Translations under genes and position numbers: made by a program
Notes under the pieces: model-generated
Seen by the model: only the letters and a program-made list of their open reading frames with translations
Told to the model about the DNA's origin: nothing
Database searches by the model: none
Shown: positions 10,841 through 22,774 of the stretch, in pieces
Layout: each line of letters opens with the position of its first letter
Numbering within the stretch: position 1 is the stretch's first letter
Assembly (NCBI GenBank): GCA_022661535.1
Contig: JAKULF010000016.1
Location: 558,001-622,000 of the forward strand
Direction: 5' to 3'
DNA from: Eutypa lata
Taxonomy: Eukaryota; Ascomycota; Sordariomycetes; Xylariales; Diatrypaceae
DNA: 64,000 nucleotides

Positions 10841-12236
10841 ATGAAACTACTGCCTCGAAATATGCGGGCATATACGGTGCCCCTCACTCTCCTGTTCTCC
10901 TTATGTTCTTATGCGAATGCGGGGAACACATGGAGGAATAACATCAAACACGTCGTCTTTTTCGGGGACTCATATACAGACCAGTCAAGAGCCCATTCGA
11001 TAAGCAATGGTACATATCCTGGTAGATATTACAAGACAATCTACCCTCCCGAGGATCCCAAAGCTGAAGGCCGCGTTTCATGGCCTTGGTAAGTCCTTAT
11101 CAGTCATCAATTTCGCTATGAGTGGTTTCATAGTCTAATATTCATAATGATGATAGGTACTTCGGCGTTTGTGACCCTTCTATAGTTCATCAAAAGTGAT
11201 AAGCACTCTAACTCCTTATATTATAGTCGTACACCGGCATTCCGTACGAAAACTACGCAGTTGGTGGTGCCGTGTGCAGCAATGCGCTCACTCCGGGATC
11301 CGTGGTGCCTGCTGTATCTGGCGGACAACTTGCGTGGTTCGTCGAGGACCACGTACAGGCTAACGTAACACACCACCGTCCAGCGAAGCTCGACATCCCC
11401 GGATCAGAGACGCTGGCTGTTTTATTCGTTGGTACGAATGATCTAGGTATTCACTCTCTGTTGGCACCAAATGCTACCGAGGGCACACCATACTACCCGA
11501 ATGTCCCGCCCTACACTCCTGCGATACCGCCACTTGCGCCTGGAAACGACAATGCTACGACATTGCCGGACCTGGTCGAATGTCAGCTCGGTACGTTCAA
11601 AAAGCTGTACGACTATGGCGTGCGAAATTTCCTAGTACTTTCTCTTGTCCCCCTCCACCTTACTAGGCTTTACGCCCCCATTGATGATGGCACAATCTAT
11701 TGGCCGTCGGAACACGATGGCGCTTCTTGGAACCGACAGGTAAGCCTCGGAGTTCGTGTTGGGGAATGAGAAATGAGTCATAAATGCCTACAACTTACTG
11801 GAAATAGATATTCCAAAATGTCAATTCGATGAACGCATTGCTGAGGGCAGGAATCAGCGAGCTGCGAGGCAATATTGCGAAAAAGGGTGGCAAGATTGAA
11901 TATTTCGACACTTACCGATTCTTCGAAGAGCTCTATCTTCATCCGCAACAATATTTCAATGGTAGCATTCAAGCCAACGTCACCGGACATTGTCACCAGT
12001 GCTCAAATGCCACTGATTGGCACTATTGCGGCATGTAAGTCCACTGGAATAATCAAGTCCCGTTTACGTGTAGACTAGTTCATTGTAGATGGCTGATGCA
12101 TGTCTATAGTGGTGACTGTACGACGGAGCAAAGGGATAGTTATATGTGGTGGGATGAGCTACATCCCAGTGAACAGACTGGGCGGCTTCTCGCAAAGGAG
12201 ATCACGGAGAAGTTGAATGGGCATTCGCAGTACTGA
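10841..12236 (+). CDS. Secreted SGNH/GDSL-type acetylesterase-like hydrolase
   Basis: Five exons: 10841-11088, 11157-11166, 11227-11739, 11808-12034 and 12110-12236, giving 374 aa. A signal peptide (residues about 1-27) precedes block I VVFFGDSYTD with catalytic Ser44. Later come an AVGGAVCSN block, GTNDLG, and the C-terminal WWDELHPS carrying the Asp348/His351 pair. This is the SGNH fold of fungal CE16-like and plant-GDSL-like esterases, which deacetylate polysaccharides or oligosaccharides; the substrate is not evident. Exon 2 is only 10 nt, but both flanking introns (68 and 60 nt) have consensus sites and it restores frame to SWPWYFGSYTG. An alternative start at Met8 (10862) would keep the signal peptide. 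Confidence 0.85.
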
Positions 12237-13107
12237 ATTACTGGTGTAACTTTCATGGTTTTATCGCATCTGTGGGCATCCTGTTATAGTTCTAGAGGCT
12301 ATGTAACAGTAGCGTATTATGTTTCGCCGCCTTACGGCCCGAGACGATATTGAAAGATCAATACGCTCAATAATGGACCGGGCTATGGGGCGTGGGGGCT
12401 TAGTTATAGGATGCAAACTCTTAAGAAATACACGCTGGCTCCATAAATGACAACGGCATAACCTTGGGATTTACATGGGTTTCCGAGTACTCAGCCCAAC
12501 GTGAATAATTGTGAATGACCTGTTCCGCCGGCTATGATCATGTCGGATCTGTCGTTAGAATTACTTATGCGAAAGCCCTGCATAAGGACATATTATTTAG
12601 ACATTCCATTCGTGTTAGAGCAGAAAGAAGCCTACACATGTGAGGAAAAGAATGAGTGTCAATCATACAGCAGAGCGAAATGCTTCTTTTTGATTGGTAT
12701 TTGACTGCCAGAATGTATCCTGCACCTAACCGCTTACCTGCCTGCTAGGGCTGACTGCCCAGAAATGTCTTACCTAATACGAATAGAATGGTGGATGATC
12801 TTACCCACGACTAGTCCAGCTGAACCTACTAGAGCACTAGCTCTAGTAAATAAGCAGCGCCTCTTAAAATAGTTCAGCCGCAGCAAATTTCTTTCACTGA
12901 ACATGGCTCGGACTCGATTTTTAGAATGTGTCGCTAAAACAGGGCGAGGCTCTTCTCTGCAGGGGTGCCCTATATCTAGTTATTACTTAAAAAGATGGGG
13001 GCCCCTATGCTTCGGTGCTGAACCTGTCCTGTCTTGTGATCGGTCTCTAAGTACATTGAGCCCATGCTACTACGATTCGCGAGGTTAGTCGAACATTAAC
13101 CAGGGTC
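12237..13107. other. Intergenic, about 0.87 kb
   Basis: No gene seen. The 61-codon frame at 12903-13088 has no support and lies where the 5' UTR of the next gene is expected. Confidence 0.5.
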
Positions 13108-16100
13108 ATGTCGCACGTCGCGATAGCTCCGAGCAGAGGGAGAGCTGTGTTCGGTGCTCTTCCTCAGGATCAGCCCTCTGAAGCAGACAGCTACTCAGGA
13201 GAATATCGGCAAGAACGGTATTACCAAGCTGAGAGTGAAGATTTCGACCCGAGATACGATCAACGGCCGGCTCAAGCACAATTTAGCGGTGTTAATACTT
13301 CGTACGACGGAAGCGAATATGCGGGTGTGTCGCGGTTCGAAGATGAGCACAGCAATTACAAACACCAAGTTCATTCGACTGTGAGATCGGTAGATCCGAC
13401 AGCTACTGTACAGTCAGAGCGGCCGATATATCAACATGGCGGTAGCAGGTCGCCTAGCTATGACGGAGACAAATTGCTCTTGGACCGAGAACGGCCCAAC
13501 TATAAGCCGTCAGCACTGAGATGGCCGTTTTTGAGCCTTCTACTTCTCACATTACTTTCTTTCATAGGGTTGCTTGTGTACGCGATGTATGGACTGCCAC
13601 GGCGACAGGATGGGTTGGAATTTCTTGCCCGACGTTCTGAAGTAGGCATAATGGGAAGGGCAAGTAGCGAAGGTGTCGAAATGATTTCTTCAAGTCCTGC
13701 GAGTACTGAAACTGTCTTTACCGTGGAGGTTTCCACAGCGGATGTCTCTACAACAGAGGCACTTACGACGGATATTTCTACAGCAGAAGTCTCTACAGCA
13801 GATATCTCTACAGTAGACGTCTCAACAGCAGATGTCTCAACAGCAGATGTCTCAACAACGGAGAGCCACTCCAACAGCAATCCTTCCATCACTAGCCAGA
13901 CACTAGTGAACGGACCTAGCCAGAGTAACTCTATCAGTTATATCAGAGCCACAGGGACGAACAGCGCTTCAATAGCTTCGTCAAGGGCTCCTGATGACTA
14001 TGGGAATATTTCCGGGGCTCTAACATCATCTGCATCCATCGGAGATGGCACTGGAGGCAATCCTATGCCGACTCCGCCCATGAGTCGACCGGAAGACGAC
14101 TTTGGGGACATTTCTGCTCCTATAACTAACCCCCCACCGACGACCACTCCAGCACCGGACGACTTAGACGAGGCCGAACCCGTAACTACTGTTGTCACAA
14201 TAAGGCCTACAGATGATAACGATGAAGATGGGGATACTAATAGTATTGTTGACAATGGCGATGACGATGACGACGACGACGAGGAGGCTAACGAGGGTAA
14301 TAACAATGCCACTGATGAGGGTAATAACAATAATAGCAATGATGACGATGACGACGATGATGATGGTGGTAATGAAGAAGTGGTACAAACCATCGTCCTG
14401 AGACCAACTCTGACTGTTGATTCTGCCGGAACCCCGACAACAACCATCACGAAATACCCATCCTTCACAGCCGTCCGCCAAACATCCCAAACCAGCATCC
14501 TCACCAACTCGGAAGGAGAAGCAACCAGCACCATCGTAACCAAAGCCCTCGTTATACCATCCACCACGATCATCGAAACAGACTCCAACGGCACCCCAAC
14601 AGCAACCAGCACAGGCTACGGCGCGATCCCGACGAGCAGTTCCTCGAAAGCAGCAGTCGTGACCTACTGGTCCATGACCTGGGGACAATACTTCATCGGC
14701 ACGTTCCTCCCGACCATCCTCGCAGTGGTGATCTCGATCCCGATCCGGATCTTAGACCTAAACGCCCGACTCCTGCAGCCATGGCACGAACTCACGCGCA
14801 GCAGCACCGGCGTTTCCGGCCGCGGCTCTCTCTGCGCCGAGACGGGCGGATGGGCCGGCATGATGAACACGATACGCTGGGCCTTCGGGGGTCGCGTAAC
14901 CGTCGCAGTGACGGGCGTACTCGTGCTCGCATCATCGCTCCTAGTGCCGCTATCAGCCGAGGCCATCGCGTTCGATCTCCAAGGCGGCGACAACTGCACC
15001 AAGGGCAGCGGGAAGGGAAAGGGGTGCAAGTACGTGGTGAGCGTTTTCGACTCCCCGCTGGAGGCTACGCTCGCGCTGCTGGCCCTCATGGCGCTGCTGG
15101 TTTTGATCCTTCTCGCGTTCCTGGCGCGCTGGAGGTCCGGCGTCGCGACTAACCCTTGGAGTATTGCGGGGTTGGCGGCGCTGTCGCGCAATGGGGAGGT
15201 TAGGGGCTTGTTTCCGGGTTTGGAGGGCGATGGTGCGGATGTGGGGAAGACGCGGGGGGATGCGCTGATGGCGATTCTGAAGGATCGGTTCTTTGCGCTC
15301 GGGTATTTTTATAATAAGGATGGTGGGGTTGAATACGGTGTTGTTCTTCGAGAAGAGGGTGGGGATGATACGGGACGTTCTCTTGGTAAGAGCGTGAGAG
15401 ATAGCAATCCGTCGCAGCTAGACCAGGCATTTCGGTACGAGGGTCAAGCACCCGGAGGAGCAAAACCTAAGCATCATCAGCCGTTCTTCATGCTGGGGTA
15501 CACTGGGCGGGGAATCCTGCTGCTGGTACTCTGCGGGATACTGGTCTTGATATTGTATTATAACAATACGGGGGGCGAGACTGGATTCGAGCACTTCATG
15601 ATGAGCGAGTCGTTTGGCGTGCGGTTCCTCTTTACGGGCGTTGGCTTCATCATCACGCTGTGCTGGTCATCCTTCTTCAACAGTAAGCACCCCCTTAACT
15701 ATTGACTAACTCCTTTCCCTCGTCTATACATTGAACTTGAGTTGATGACTAACTTGCGTATCTAAGGTGTCGCTGTGCTCAGCCCATACCACCTCCTATC
15801 ACGAAAGCCGCAGCCCGCCCAGCGTTCCATCCTGCTAGCACCGCCAACGAACGCATTTTCCGGGCTCTGGTCGGCCATCCGTCGACGACACGGATTCCTC
15901 GCCGTCGTGGCGCTAACCGCCATGATATCCGAGTTCCTACCCATCCTCCTCTCCCAGATCCCATTCCGCGTCACGTCGATCCACATCGTCCACGTGGTCA
16001 CCACGTGGACTGCCGTCGGCGTCCTTTGCGTCATGGTCCTGGTGCTGCTTTCCTCGTTCTTCATCCGGTGGCCGCACACGCCGCTCGACCCCACCACGAC

Positions 16101-16299
16101 CGCCGGCGCTATGTACTACGTGGCGGATTCCCGGATGCTCGATGATTTTCAGGGGCTGAGCATGGTCGAGAGGAAGGACCGCGACCAGCGGATCGTGGAC
16201 TTGGGCCTGAGGTATCGGTTTGGCCCCATGATGGGGGTTGGTGGTAAGCCTAGAGTTGGGGTCGATGTTTCAAAAGAGAGCTTGCATGATGTTTGGTGA
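13108..16299 (+). CDS. DUF3433-type multi-pass membrane protein
   Basis: Two exons, 13108-15682 and 15767-16299, give 1035 aa. Residues 1-130 are polar and Tyr/Asp-rich; the first membrane segment is at about 135-160. A Ser/Thr-rich linker (about 200-340) contains tandem VSTAD/ISTAE-type repeats, then an Asp/Asn-rich acidic tract (about 367-425). Further membrane segments follow near 524-548, 590-615, 652-674, 795-818, 836-858, 902-924 and 934-958. Two large soluble and TM blocks with the W-x-P-x-SIAGLAALSRN-type motif identify the fungal DUF3433 family, of unknown biochemical role. The linker is probably O-glycosylated and outside the cell. The 84-nt intron has a GTAAGC donor and a CTAAC branch point. 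Confidence 0.85.
13731..13863 (+). repeat. In-frame minisatellite coding Ser/Thr repeats
   Basis: Degenerate tandem units of about 15-18 nt (core GTCTCTACAGCAGAT) code for repeated V/I-S-T-A/V-D/E peptides inside the DUF3433 protein. Several 3' units are nearly identical, implying recent slippage. Confidence 0.7.
14209..14380 (+). repeat. GAY/AAY codon tract coding an acidic Asp/Asn run
   Basis: Runs of GAT/GAC broken by AAT/AAC encode two blocks of seven or eight Asp separated by Asn-rich sequence. The tract sits between the Thr-rich linker and the next membrane segment of the DUF3433 protein. Confidence 0.75.
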
Positions 16300-17425
16300 G
16301 ACCATGTCTAGTATTGTCTTGTACTCATGTTTATAATTAGCACCCTTGCTTCTGACTCGATTGAATGTGAATTGATTCAATCATAGACGAAACCAGTTTT
16401 TGATCCCAATTGCAATACTCTGATTAAATAACGTTCTATTCATCACATTAGCCAGTTGATTCATGACATCGACATTGTAGGAGCCCTAACAAGCCCCAAA
16501 GTAAGGGCTATGCGATATATTTACCTAGGAATAAGTTGATGGCTTTTCATCGCCTCGCCGTTTTATCAATTTGTGCAGCAATGGACCCCAAAAGGCTAGC
16601 TATGGTCTAGAGTAAGTAACATGACCATATTATATTTTCTTCGGTCTTGGAAGAAACAATTGATCATATGGTACTCATGTATAGCCGTCAACAGTACCTC
16701 CATAAGAAGGAATGAATGCTTATTCGACATTAACCTAGCGTGCTCCGTCGGTGAATGCATCGTCACCAAGCACATAAGTTAAAATACCGACATGATTGGA
16801 GAGCGACCTCGGAGACTGGCGATCTCTCGTCCGCAAGACAGGTCAACCGATTCGCGACCCCAATTTTCCAGGGGCTGAACCATAGCAAAAGGAGCAACAG
16901 CCGATTGTGACTGGTAGGGGGGCGTTGTATGGGGTCGATTCCTAAATGGCTCGGAATGGAGATGTAGCACTGGCTGCGGCGATCATCTCATTGGACCCCC
17001 TTCGCTGCGTAACCGCCGAACATCCCACCAGGAATCCAACATCAGCCCTGTGATTGGACGACCCGTCCAAATCTTCCCCAACTACATCACAGACGGACCC
17101 CGTGATAACCTCACATATCACGGCAGAGTCGATTGTGACGGGATGGCCGCATGTCATGTCATGTAATATGTATGTCCTGCCCAGTTGAGGGATCGACCCG
17201 TTCGCTATAGCCCAATGGTACATACATAGTTATAGCTCAATGTCGTGCTTTCTTTTCAAGGTAAGTTATCGATGTATAAGAATGTCACGCATCCCCGATC
17301 ACATTACCGTTTCCGCTCTTGAAGTAGATAGAGGATACCCACCCGCAAAGCAAAGAAGGCGCATCAACAATTGGCACATCCAATATCACGGTACCATCTC
17401 AACCAAACCAAACCAAGCCACCAAG
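16300..17425. other. Intergenic, about 1.1 kb
   Basis: No gene supported. A minus-strand frame at 16942-17223 resembles nothing known. The right end holds the Hce2 gene promoter, with TATAAG near 17275. Confidence 0.5.
17275..17280 (+). promoter_or_regulatory. TATA-type element of Hce2 gene
   Basis: TATAAG lies about 146 bp before the ATG at 17426. Confidence 0.3.
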
Positions 17426-17959
17426 ATGCGCCCTCGACAAGTCCTCTCGACGCTGGTCCTGCCAACCGCAGCCCTCAGTCTACCCACATCGCCGACGGCC
17501 GAGTCGCGCGGCGCAGCAGACGCACAACCATGTCTAGTGGTCGAGTCACCGACAACGCCGACCAACCCCCCGGTCTGCTGGGCGTGGTATGCCAAGACGT
17601 CAGAGCCGTCGGACTACTGCGGCGCGACCAGCTTCGCGGCCGTCAGCGACATTGACGCCTCCGCCGATTGGACCGACGGTTGCGCGTCGATCCGGGACTC
17701 CGTGCTGTCGGATCCGAGAGACTTTCTGCTGGCCGACTATTCGACGGCCGAGTTCAACACGCTGCTCTCGGATGGTGGGTGCGCTTTCCAGGTTAAGCCC
17801 CAGACACCACCGACTAGCGATCCGATCTACTTTGGCGGAACGGATATCACGGACGTGTTGAAGTCTGCGGTCGACCAGAGTCAGGGCGGTAGTGTTGGTG
17901 TTGGGGGTTCGATGACGTGTTATTCGTATGAGGTTGAGTGGAGAGTTGTACCGGTATGA
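17426..17959 (+). CDS. Hce2-domain secreted effector-like protein
   Basis: A single exon of 177 aa. Start 17426 was chosen because it opens a signal peptide (residues about 1-18, MRPRQVLSTLVLPTAALS); the frame continues upstream but without one. The mature protein has the Hce2 (Ecp2 homologue) layout: a DYCGATSF block, a spaced Cys in WTDGCASI, a GGCAFQV block, and a C-terminal GGSMTCYSYEVEW strand. Hce2 proteins are secreted by plant-associated fungi and some trigger plant cell death; others have roles in antagonism. Four cysteines at the usual places suggest a folded, disulphide-bonded domain. GC content is higher than in the flanks. No neighbouring gene explains its role. Confidence 0.85.
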   Translation: MRPRQVLSTLVLPTAALSLPTSPTAESRGAADAQPCLVVESPTTPTNPPVCWAWYAKTSEPSDYCGATSFAAVSDIDASADWTDGCASIRDSVLSDPRDFLLADYSTAEFNTLLSDGGCAFQVKPQTPPTSDPIYFGGTDITDVLKSAVDQSQGGSVGVGGSMTCYSYEVEWRVVPV

Positions 17960-18387
17960 AGCATGGTGCTTGTTGGTAGGGATTTATCTTCTCGTTGGGA
18001 TCTTTAGTTCATCGGTGGTGTTCATGGTAGCTATGTATTCAATTGCCCTTGTTAGATTAGCCCATCAATGGAAATTTGCATTACGTATCGAAACCGCGTT
18101 AAGTTGGCATGCCAAGCGCAGCCTCCATCAAGCTCCGGTATAACTAAAATGGTACCTTGAAAGGTTCTCATATCTTGTGGGGAGGCTTGGACGGAAAGCT
18201 GTCACAAAATATGTCCAGATACTACACATGCGAAGATAAAATGATTCTATTTAACTAACACCAAGGCCTTAAACATGTAGAATATCCATCGCAATGCAAT
18301 CTAACCTAACCATATAATCCCTACTACTCAAAGAACCCATGAAGCCACCATCCGATGCAGACTATCTCATCCTCACGCGTCTCCGTC
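17960..18387. other. Convergent 3' intergenic
   Basis: Spacer between convergent gene ends. Nothing else seen. Confidence 0.5.
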
Positions 18388-19572
18388 CTACTCCTTCACC
18401 TTCAACACAGCCTTCCCGAAATTCTTGCCTTCGAAGATCTCCACAAGTGACTTCGGGCCATTGTCAATACCATGGGTTATGTGCAGCTTAGCAGGAAAGC
18501 TACCATCAGCGATCCACTGCTGCACCTTCTGCTGGTGCTCCTCCGTCCAAGCCGGGCCGAACTCCTCGTCGAACACGAGGAACCCCGCCATGGAGAGGCG
18601 CTTGGCGAAGAACTCCTGAATATTCCGCACGCCGTAGCGCTCTTCCAAAGGCTTGTTGTAACTCGAGATCTATGGAGAGTTCTTCGTTAGCACGGCTCCA
18701 TAGAATAGAATAGAATAGATAGAAACTAGCTTTAGAAAAGAAAAGAAAAAGAAAAAAAAAGAAAAAGAAAGAGAAGAAAAGGAAATGAATAAACTCACAA
18801 AACCACAGACGATAATCCTGCCATGCACATTCAAGTTCTCAATAGCAGCCTCCAGATGCTCGCCCCCCACATTCTCAAAATAGATATCCAAGCCGTTCGG
18901 CGCGAGCCTCTTCAGCGCGTCCCAGGGCCTCTCCTTCTTGTAGTTGAACGCGCCATCGAAGCCGGACTCGTTGATGACGAAGTCGAGCTTCTCGTCGCTC
19001 CCGACGGAGCCGATGACAGTCAAGCCCTCGCGCTTGGCGATCTGGCCGGCGACCTGGCCGACGGCGCCGGCGGCCGAGCTGATGAAGATGGTCTCGCCCT
19101 TCTTGAGGTGGCCGATCTGGTGCAGCGACGAGTAGGCCGTCAGGCCCGGCATGCCGAGCGGGCCCAGGAACATCTCGGGCGCCAGCCCGAACGGGTTGTC
19201 GAGCCTCGTGGCCTTGGCGGCCTGCTCGGCCGACAGCGCCGCGTACTCCGCGAACGGCAGGTACGCGTACAGGAGGTCGCCCGCGGCGTAGGGGGAGGCG
19301 CCGTCGGCGCGCAGCACCCGCGAGATGGTGTCGTTGTCGGCCGCTTCGTTGAGTTGGTACGCCGGCGTGTACGACTCGATGTGCGGCTCGCGCATCCGGA
19401 ACCGCAGGTACGGGTCTAGCGACAGCGAGAGGATCTCGACGATCACGCCGCCGGCGGGCGGTGCGGCGTCGAGGTCGAAGGGCCGGTTTTCTACGACGAG
19501 GTGCTCGCCTGGTACTGGCATCCCCGTGGGGATCTTCTTGAAGATGACGGTTTTGTTGTCGACGACGGTCAT
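18388..19572 (-). CDS. NADP-dependent MDR-family oxidoreductase (enoyl reductase type)
   Basis: Exons 19572-18799 and 18669-18388 give 351 aa. The N-terminal GroES-like domain includes LSLSLDPYLRFRM; the Rossmann domain carries AAGAVGQVAGQIAK (residues about 165-178) and the IYFENVGGEHLEAAI block; the C-terminus ends with an IFEGKNFGKAVLKV block. These mark the zinc-independent medium-chain reductases of the leukotriene B4 dehydrogenase/prostaglandin reductase/curcumin reductase group, which reduce the double bond of alpha,beta-unsaturated carbonyls using NADPH in the cytosol. No structural Cys cluster is seen, as expected. The 129-nt intron contains a long polypurine tract. The first exon is very GC-rich. 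Confidence 0.9.
18705..18785 (-). repeat. Simple repeats inside an intron
   Basis: Tandem TAGAA pentamers (18705-18719) and a long A/G-only tract (18734-18785) fill the intron of the oxidoreductase gene. On the transcribed strand this is a pyrimidine-rich stretch. Confidence 0.7.
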
Positions 19573-22500
19573 TTTGGGTGTGGTTTTTGGGTGTTAAATA
19601 AGTGTTGTGTGGTGTGGTGTGTCTGTGTGTGTGCTCTGGTTTTTGAATTGTTGTAACTAACTAGATGAGTACGAGTGATTGTTTGGTATCTATCTGTTGA
19701 TGATGTTGCTGGCTTGTTTGACTGGATTCCAGGGCCAGCGGCTGAGGATGGTTTTATATTTCATTTTCTCGCCTATACTCTCAACACTGAGTTGATATAC
19801 GGACTTTCGCGATCTTGCTTTCAAATGTCGACGCATTATTAAGTCAGCGATATTGATTTGATGCCATTCGCGGCGCGACTCGGAATGCAGGGAAGAATAA
19901 TCCCCGATGAGAAAAGGTCCTTGCATTGCTACGTCAATATTACTCGTAGTTCTATGTTTCATTTTGACATCATGTTGCTACCCTGCAAACTTGACTGCTT
20001 GATATCCGGGACGCATCGGGGTGGTGTGATGCAACTCCCGGAAGAACTCCGAATGCCGTTGGTGGTTGGGCCGTTGATTACCTTATACCTTGGCGCCGAG
20101 TGGCGGGTGGGTTGAACGTTTCCCCAGTCGGAGGTAAGCCCCTGCATTGCAGAGTGTGTGACTCCATTTGTCATGTTACCGAAAGATCAATCTCCCGACA
20201 GAGTTACACTATACAAGAAATCTTTTAACGCCGTTCGCTTCCCCATTGAGTTATCAAGCAGGTGCATAGGTAAGCGATCATGGATTGGTGTGATGTTTTC
20301 CCGACACGATGCTTAAGATCGACTGAGGCTTAATACATACGTCATTCCGTATGATGCCCCTATAAGTGTACCTACAACTAAGAAACATCGCGACTTATCC
20401 CTCCTGATTGGCTACATTCACCTGAACCCCAGATGGTGTAGCTGTCGGATTGCTCAAAACTGCAATGTTTGAATGCGATTCATTCTTCAAATTTGGCTTA
20501 AGCAAGGCATTGATTGGTGTGCTTCTCGAACTGATGATCTGCGCAGACCTGCAAGTACCGTACATATATCAAGATGTGTTGAAAAGCCGTGTAAAAACAG
20601 GCATAATTCCTAGCAACGCAGTCCTTCGTCATTTGCGTGCCTGTCTGTATCGCGTATCGAGTATAAACCATCAAATAAGGGATCCTTTTGAGATGACTTT
20701 GCTAACAGGAGATACCAATCGCATAGAGTTAGAGGCTAGGTCTTCGAAATGACCACACTACACGATCTTAACGCAATCTCTTGCCCATGCATACATCATA
20801 GGCGCCAACGATGCAACGACACGTTAAGTACACATGTAGTTGGTGTAAGGTTAATAACAAAGTTGGAACTATGTATAGAGAATCTGCCCTAAAAGGCGTC
20901 GCAATAAAGCCACTAGAGGCTAGAAGTAGAGATTGCGTGTCGTGGATAGCTTCGGAGATAAGACGCCGTCGCAGGGAACCTGTAATTTAGACTAGATAGG
21001 TGCTTAATTACGCCCGAACCGTGTCACAATCCAGTGAGCTCAATGTAGATTGGAGTAATGGATCTATATGGTTGGTTATATCATCCTCAGGCCATCGATA
21101 GACTTCATGGCGCCTGATCAACCGAGAGGCGTCGACTATCTACATAGTAGGTAGCCCCTGAAATCAATAACTACTACCGCGACCACGATCGCAAGCCATT
21201 AGCACCGCTACTGGAGAAACGGCGTCAATGTTATGGGATAAAATAACAACCGTATATTTACGGCACCACGCAAGCATTCATGTTACATGGTAATGACTCA
21301 TTTATTCCAATCAATCCCATGCCGAACAACCCCACCACCACCACCACCACTCAGGGGGGGTTCATTCGCACAGCTACATAGCCTCTACCCCCCACCCACT
21401 GACCTACCCAACATCAAACAAGCCACCTCAACCCCTTCAGTTATAAGAGAAATTAAACGCCCAATCTATCACATACGACCATAGGATCTGGAGAACACGG
21501 GATCCCGTCCGCTCTCCCCTAGTTAAGCCAGATACCGCCGGATTAGTAGTTGGGTCGGTGACGACCAGCGAATCCCTGGTGTTGTATGTTTTTGTTTTTT
21601 TTGAACCTTTTCTTTTTTTCTTCCCCTTTCTCGATTCTTTCTTTCTTTTGTCAATCTCATTTAATACTTGCTAACTTATTTAGTTAGGTATCATGTTTTG
21701 TTGCATATTTCTCTTTTCTACTCGCATATCTAACTACACATAGGTACTTAGGTAGCTCGTCATTTATTTTCCCTGTGGATAGAGACCTTCTTCGATCTTA
21801 AGAAATCTCCATGATGCTAGCATTCTGGTCTCTCTCTTCCTCTTATGCAATTTCAATCACCATGTCATCGGCGGCAATGTCTACTGATTCTGTATACAAC
21901 ACGAAGAGAACATCAACAACTTCAAGACACCACGGCGAAGACGTTTTTCTTCCTTTTATATTTATAACACAAAGTCGATGGATGGATGATGATCCATTCA
22001 TTTTTATACAGTTGCACATCGCCTCGATCGTCCAACCATTTGTCCACTCATACATCCAATCCCATTGCTATTGCTGAGACCAAGACGTAGAAGATAGACT
22101 ACCTGCTTAGTTAGTTGGTTGGTTGAGTGATTAACTGAGTTGTTTGCTCGTGTCTTATTTTCACACTTGGGCTTCCACCCAGCAGCATAGCTACCTAGGT
22201 AGCTAACGAACCCCTTCCTACCCGCCTGCCAACGCCCTCGCCATATCTTATCTCTCCCGTTTCGTTGCTTACACCGTATTTCTACCACTCCCACTTCCAC
22301 TTCCATTAACTGTGCTGTGTGTATATGTGTTTTGCGTGATAATCCAGGAGGGCAATGTGAGTCTGTGTATGTGTGTATGAGGCGACTGGATAAGTTCCCT
22401 CTCTGCCGTTGAATCCAAGTTAAGTAACGAACCATCTCTGGCTTTGTAGAAAATTCGGCGCCAATGGATAATAAAAGTTAACTCCCGTGCCTGCCTGCCT

Positions 22501-22774
22501 CGTTTGTTCGTGATTGCAAGTCACGCTACCGGGCATGCCTCTCTTCCTGAACCCACGTTGTAAACTGCAGCTCAGCTCAATTCATGCATCGATCGATCGC
22601 CCAGCGGTTTGGAAAGTCAAGTTGCCCGGGCAGTTTTGTTTTGTTTTGTTCGGACACAAGCCGTTTCATAATCATTATCCCATTTCTTTCTGATATTCTC
22701 TTCTCCTCTCTTCTCTTCTCTTCTCCACCACCATGCTGTTCTTTTTGCCGCCTCCTCCACGACACTCCATCGCA
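19573..22774. other. Intergenic, about 3.2 kb, longest gene-free stretch
   Basis: No gene recognised. A 100-codon plus frame (20450-20752) and shorter ones show no family signature. The right part (about 21500-22774) is rich in pyrimidine runs and may be a long 3' UTR of the striatin gene. It contains TACCTAGGTA at 22192-22201 and a CT-rich run at 22696-22726. Confidence 0.4.
22696..22726 (+). repeat. CT-rich microsatellite
   Basis: Tandem CTCTT units just 3' of the striatin stop codon. Confidence 0.6.

Noticed and set aside
13998..14612. Long minus-strand open frames (204 and 174 codons) within the DUF3433 gene
   Set aside because: They are antisense to low-complexity Thr/Ser/Asp coding sequence, which rarely makes stops on the other strand.
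18823..19419. 198-codon plus-strand frame
   Set aside because: Shadow of the GC-rich first exon of the oxidoreductase; composition is Arg/Gly/Val-rich without motifs.
20450..20752. 100-codon plus-strand frame
   Set aside because: No similarity to any family I know and no supporting promoter or splice signals.
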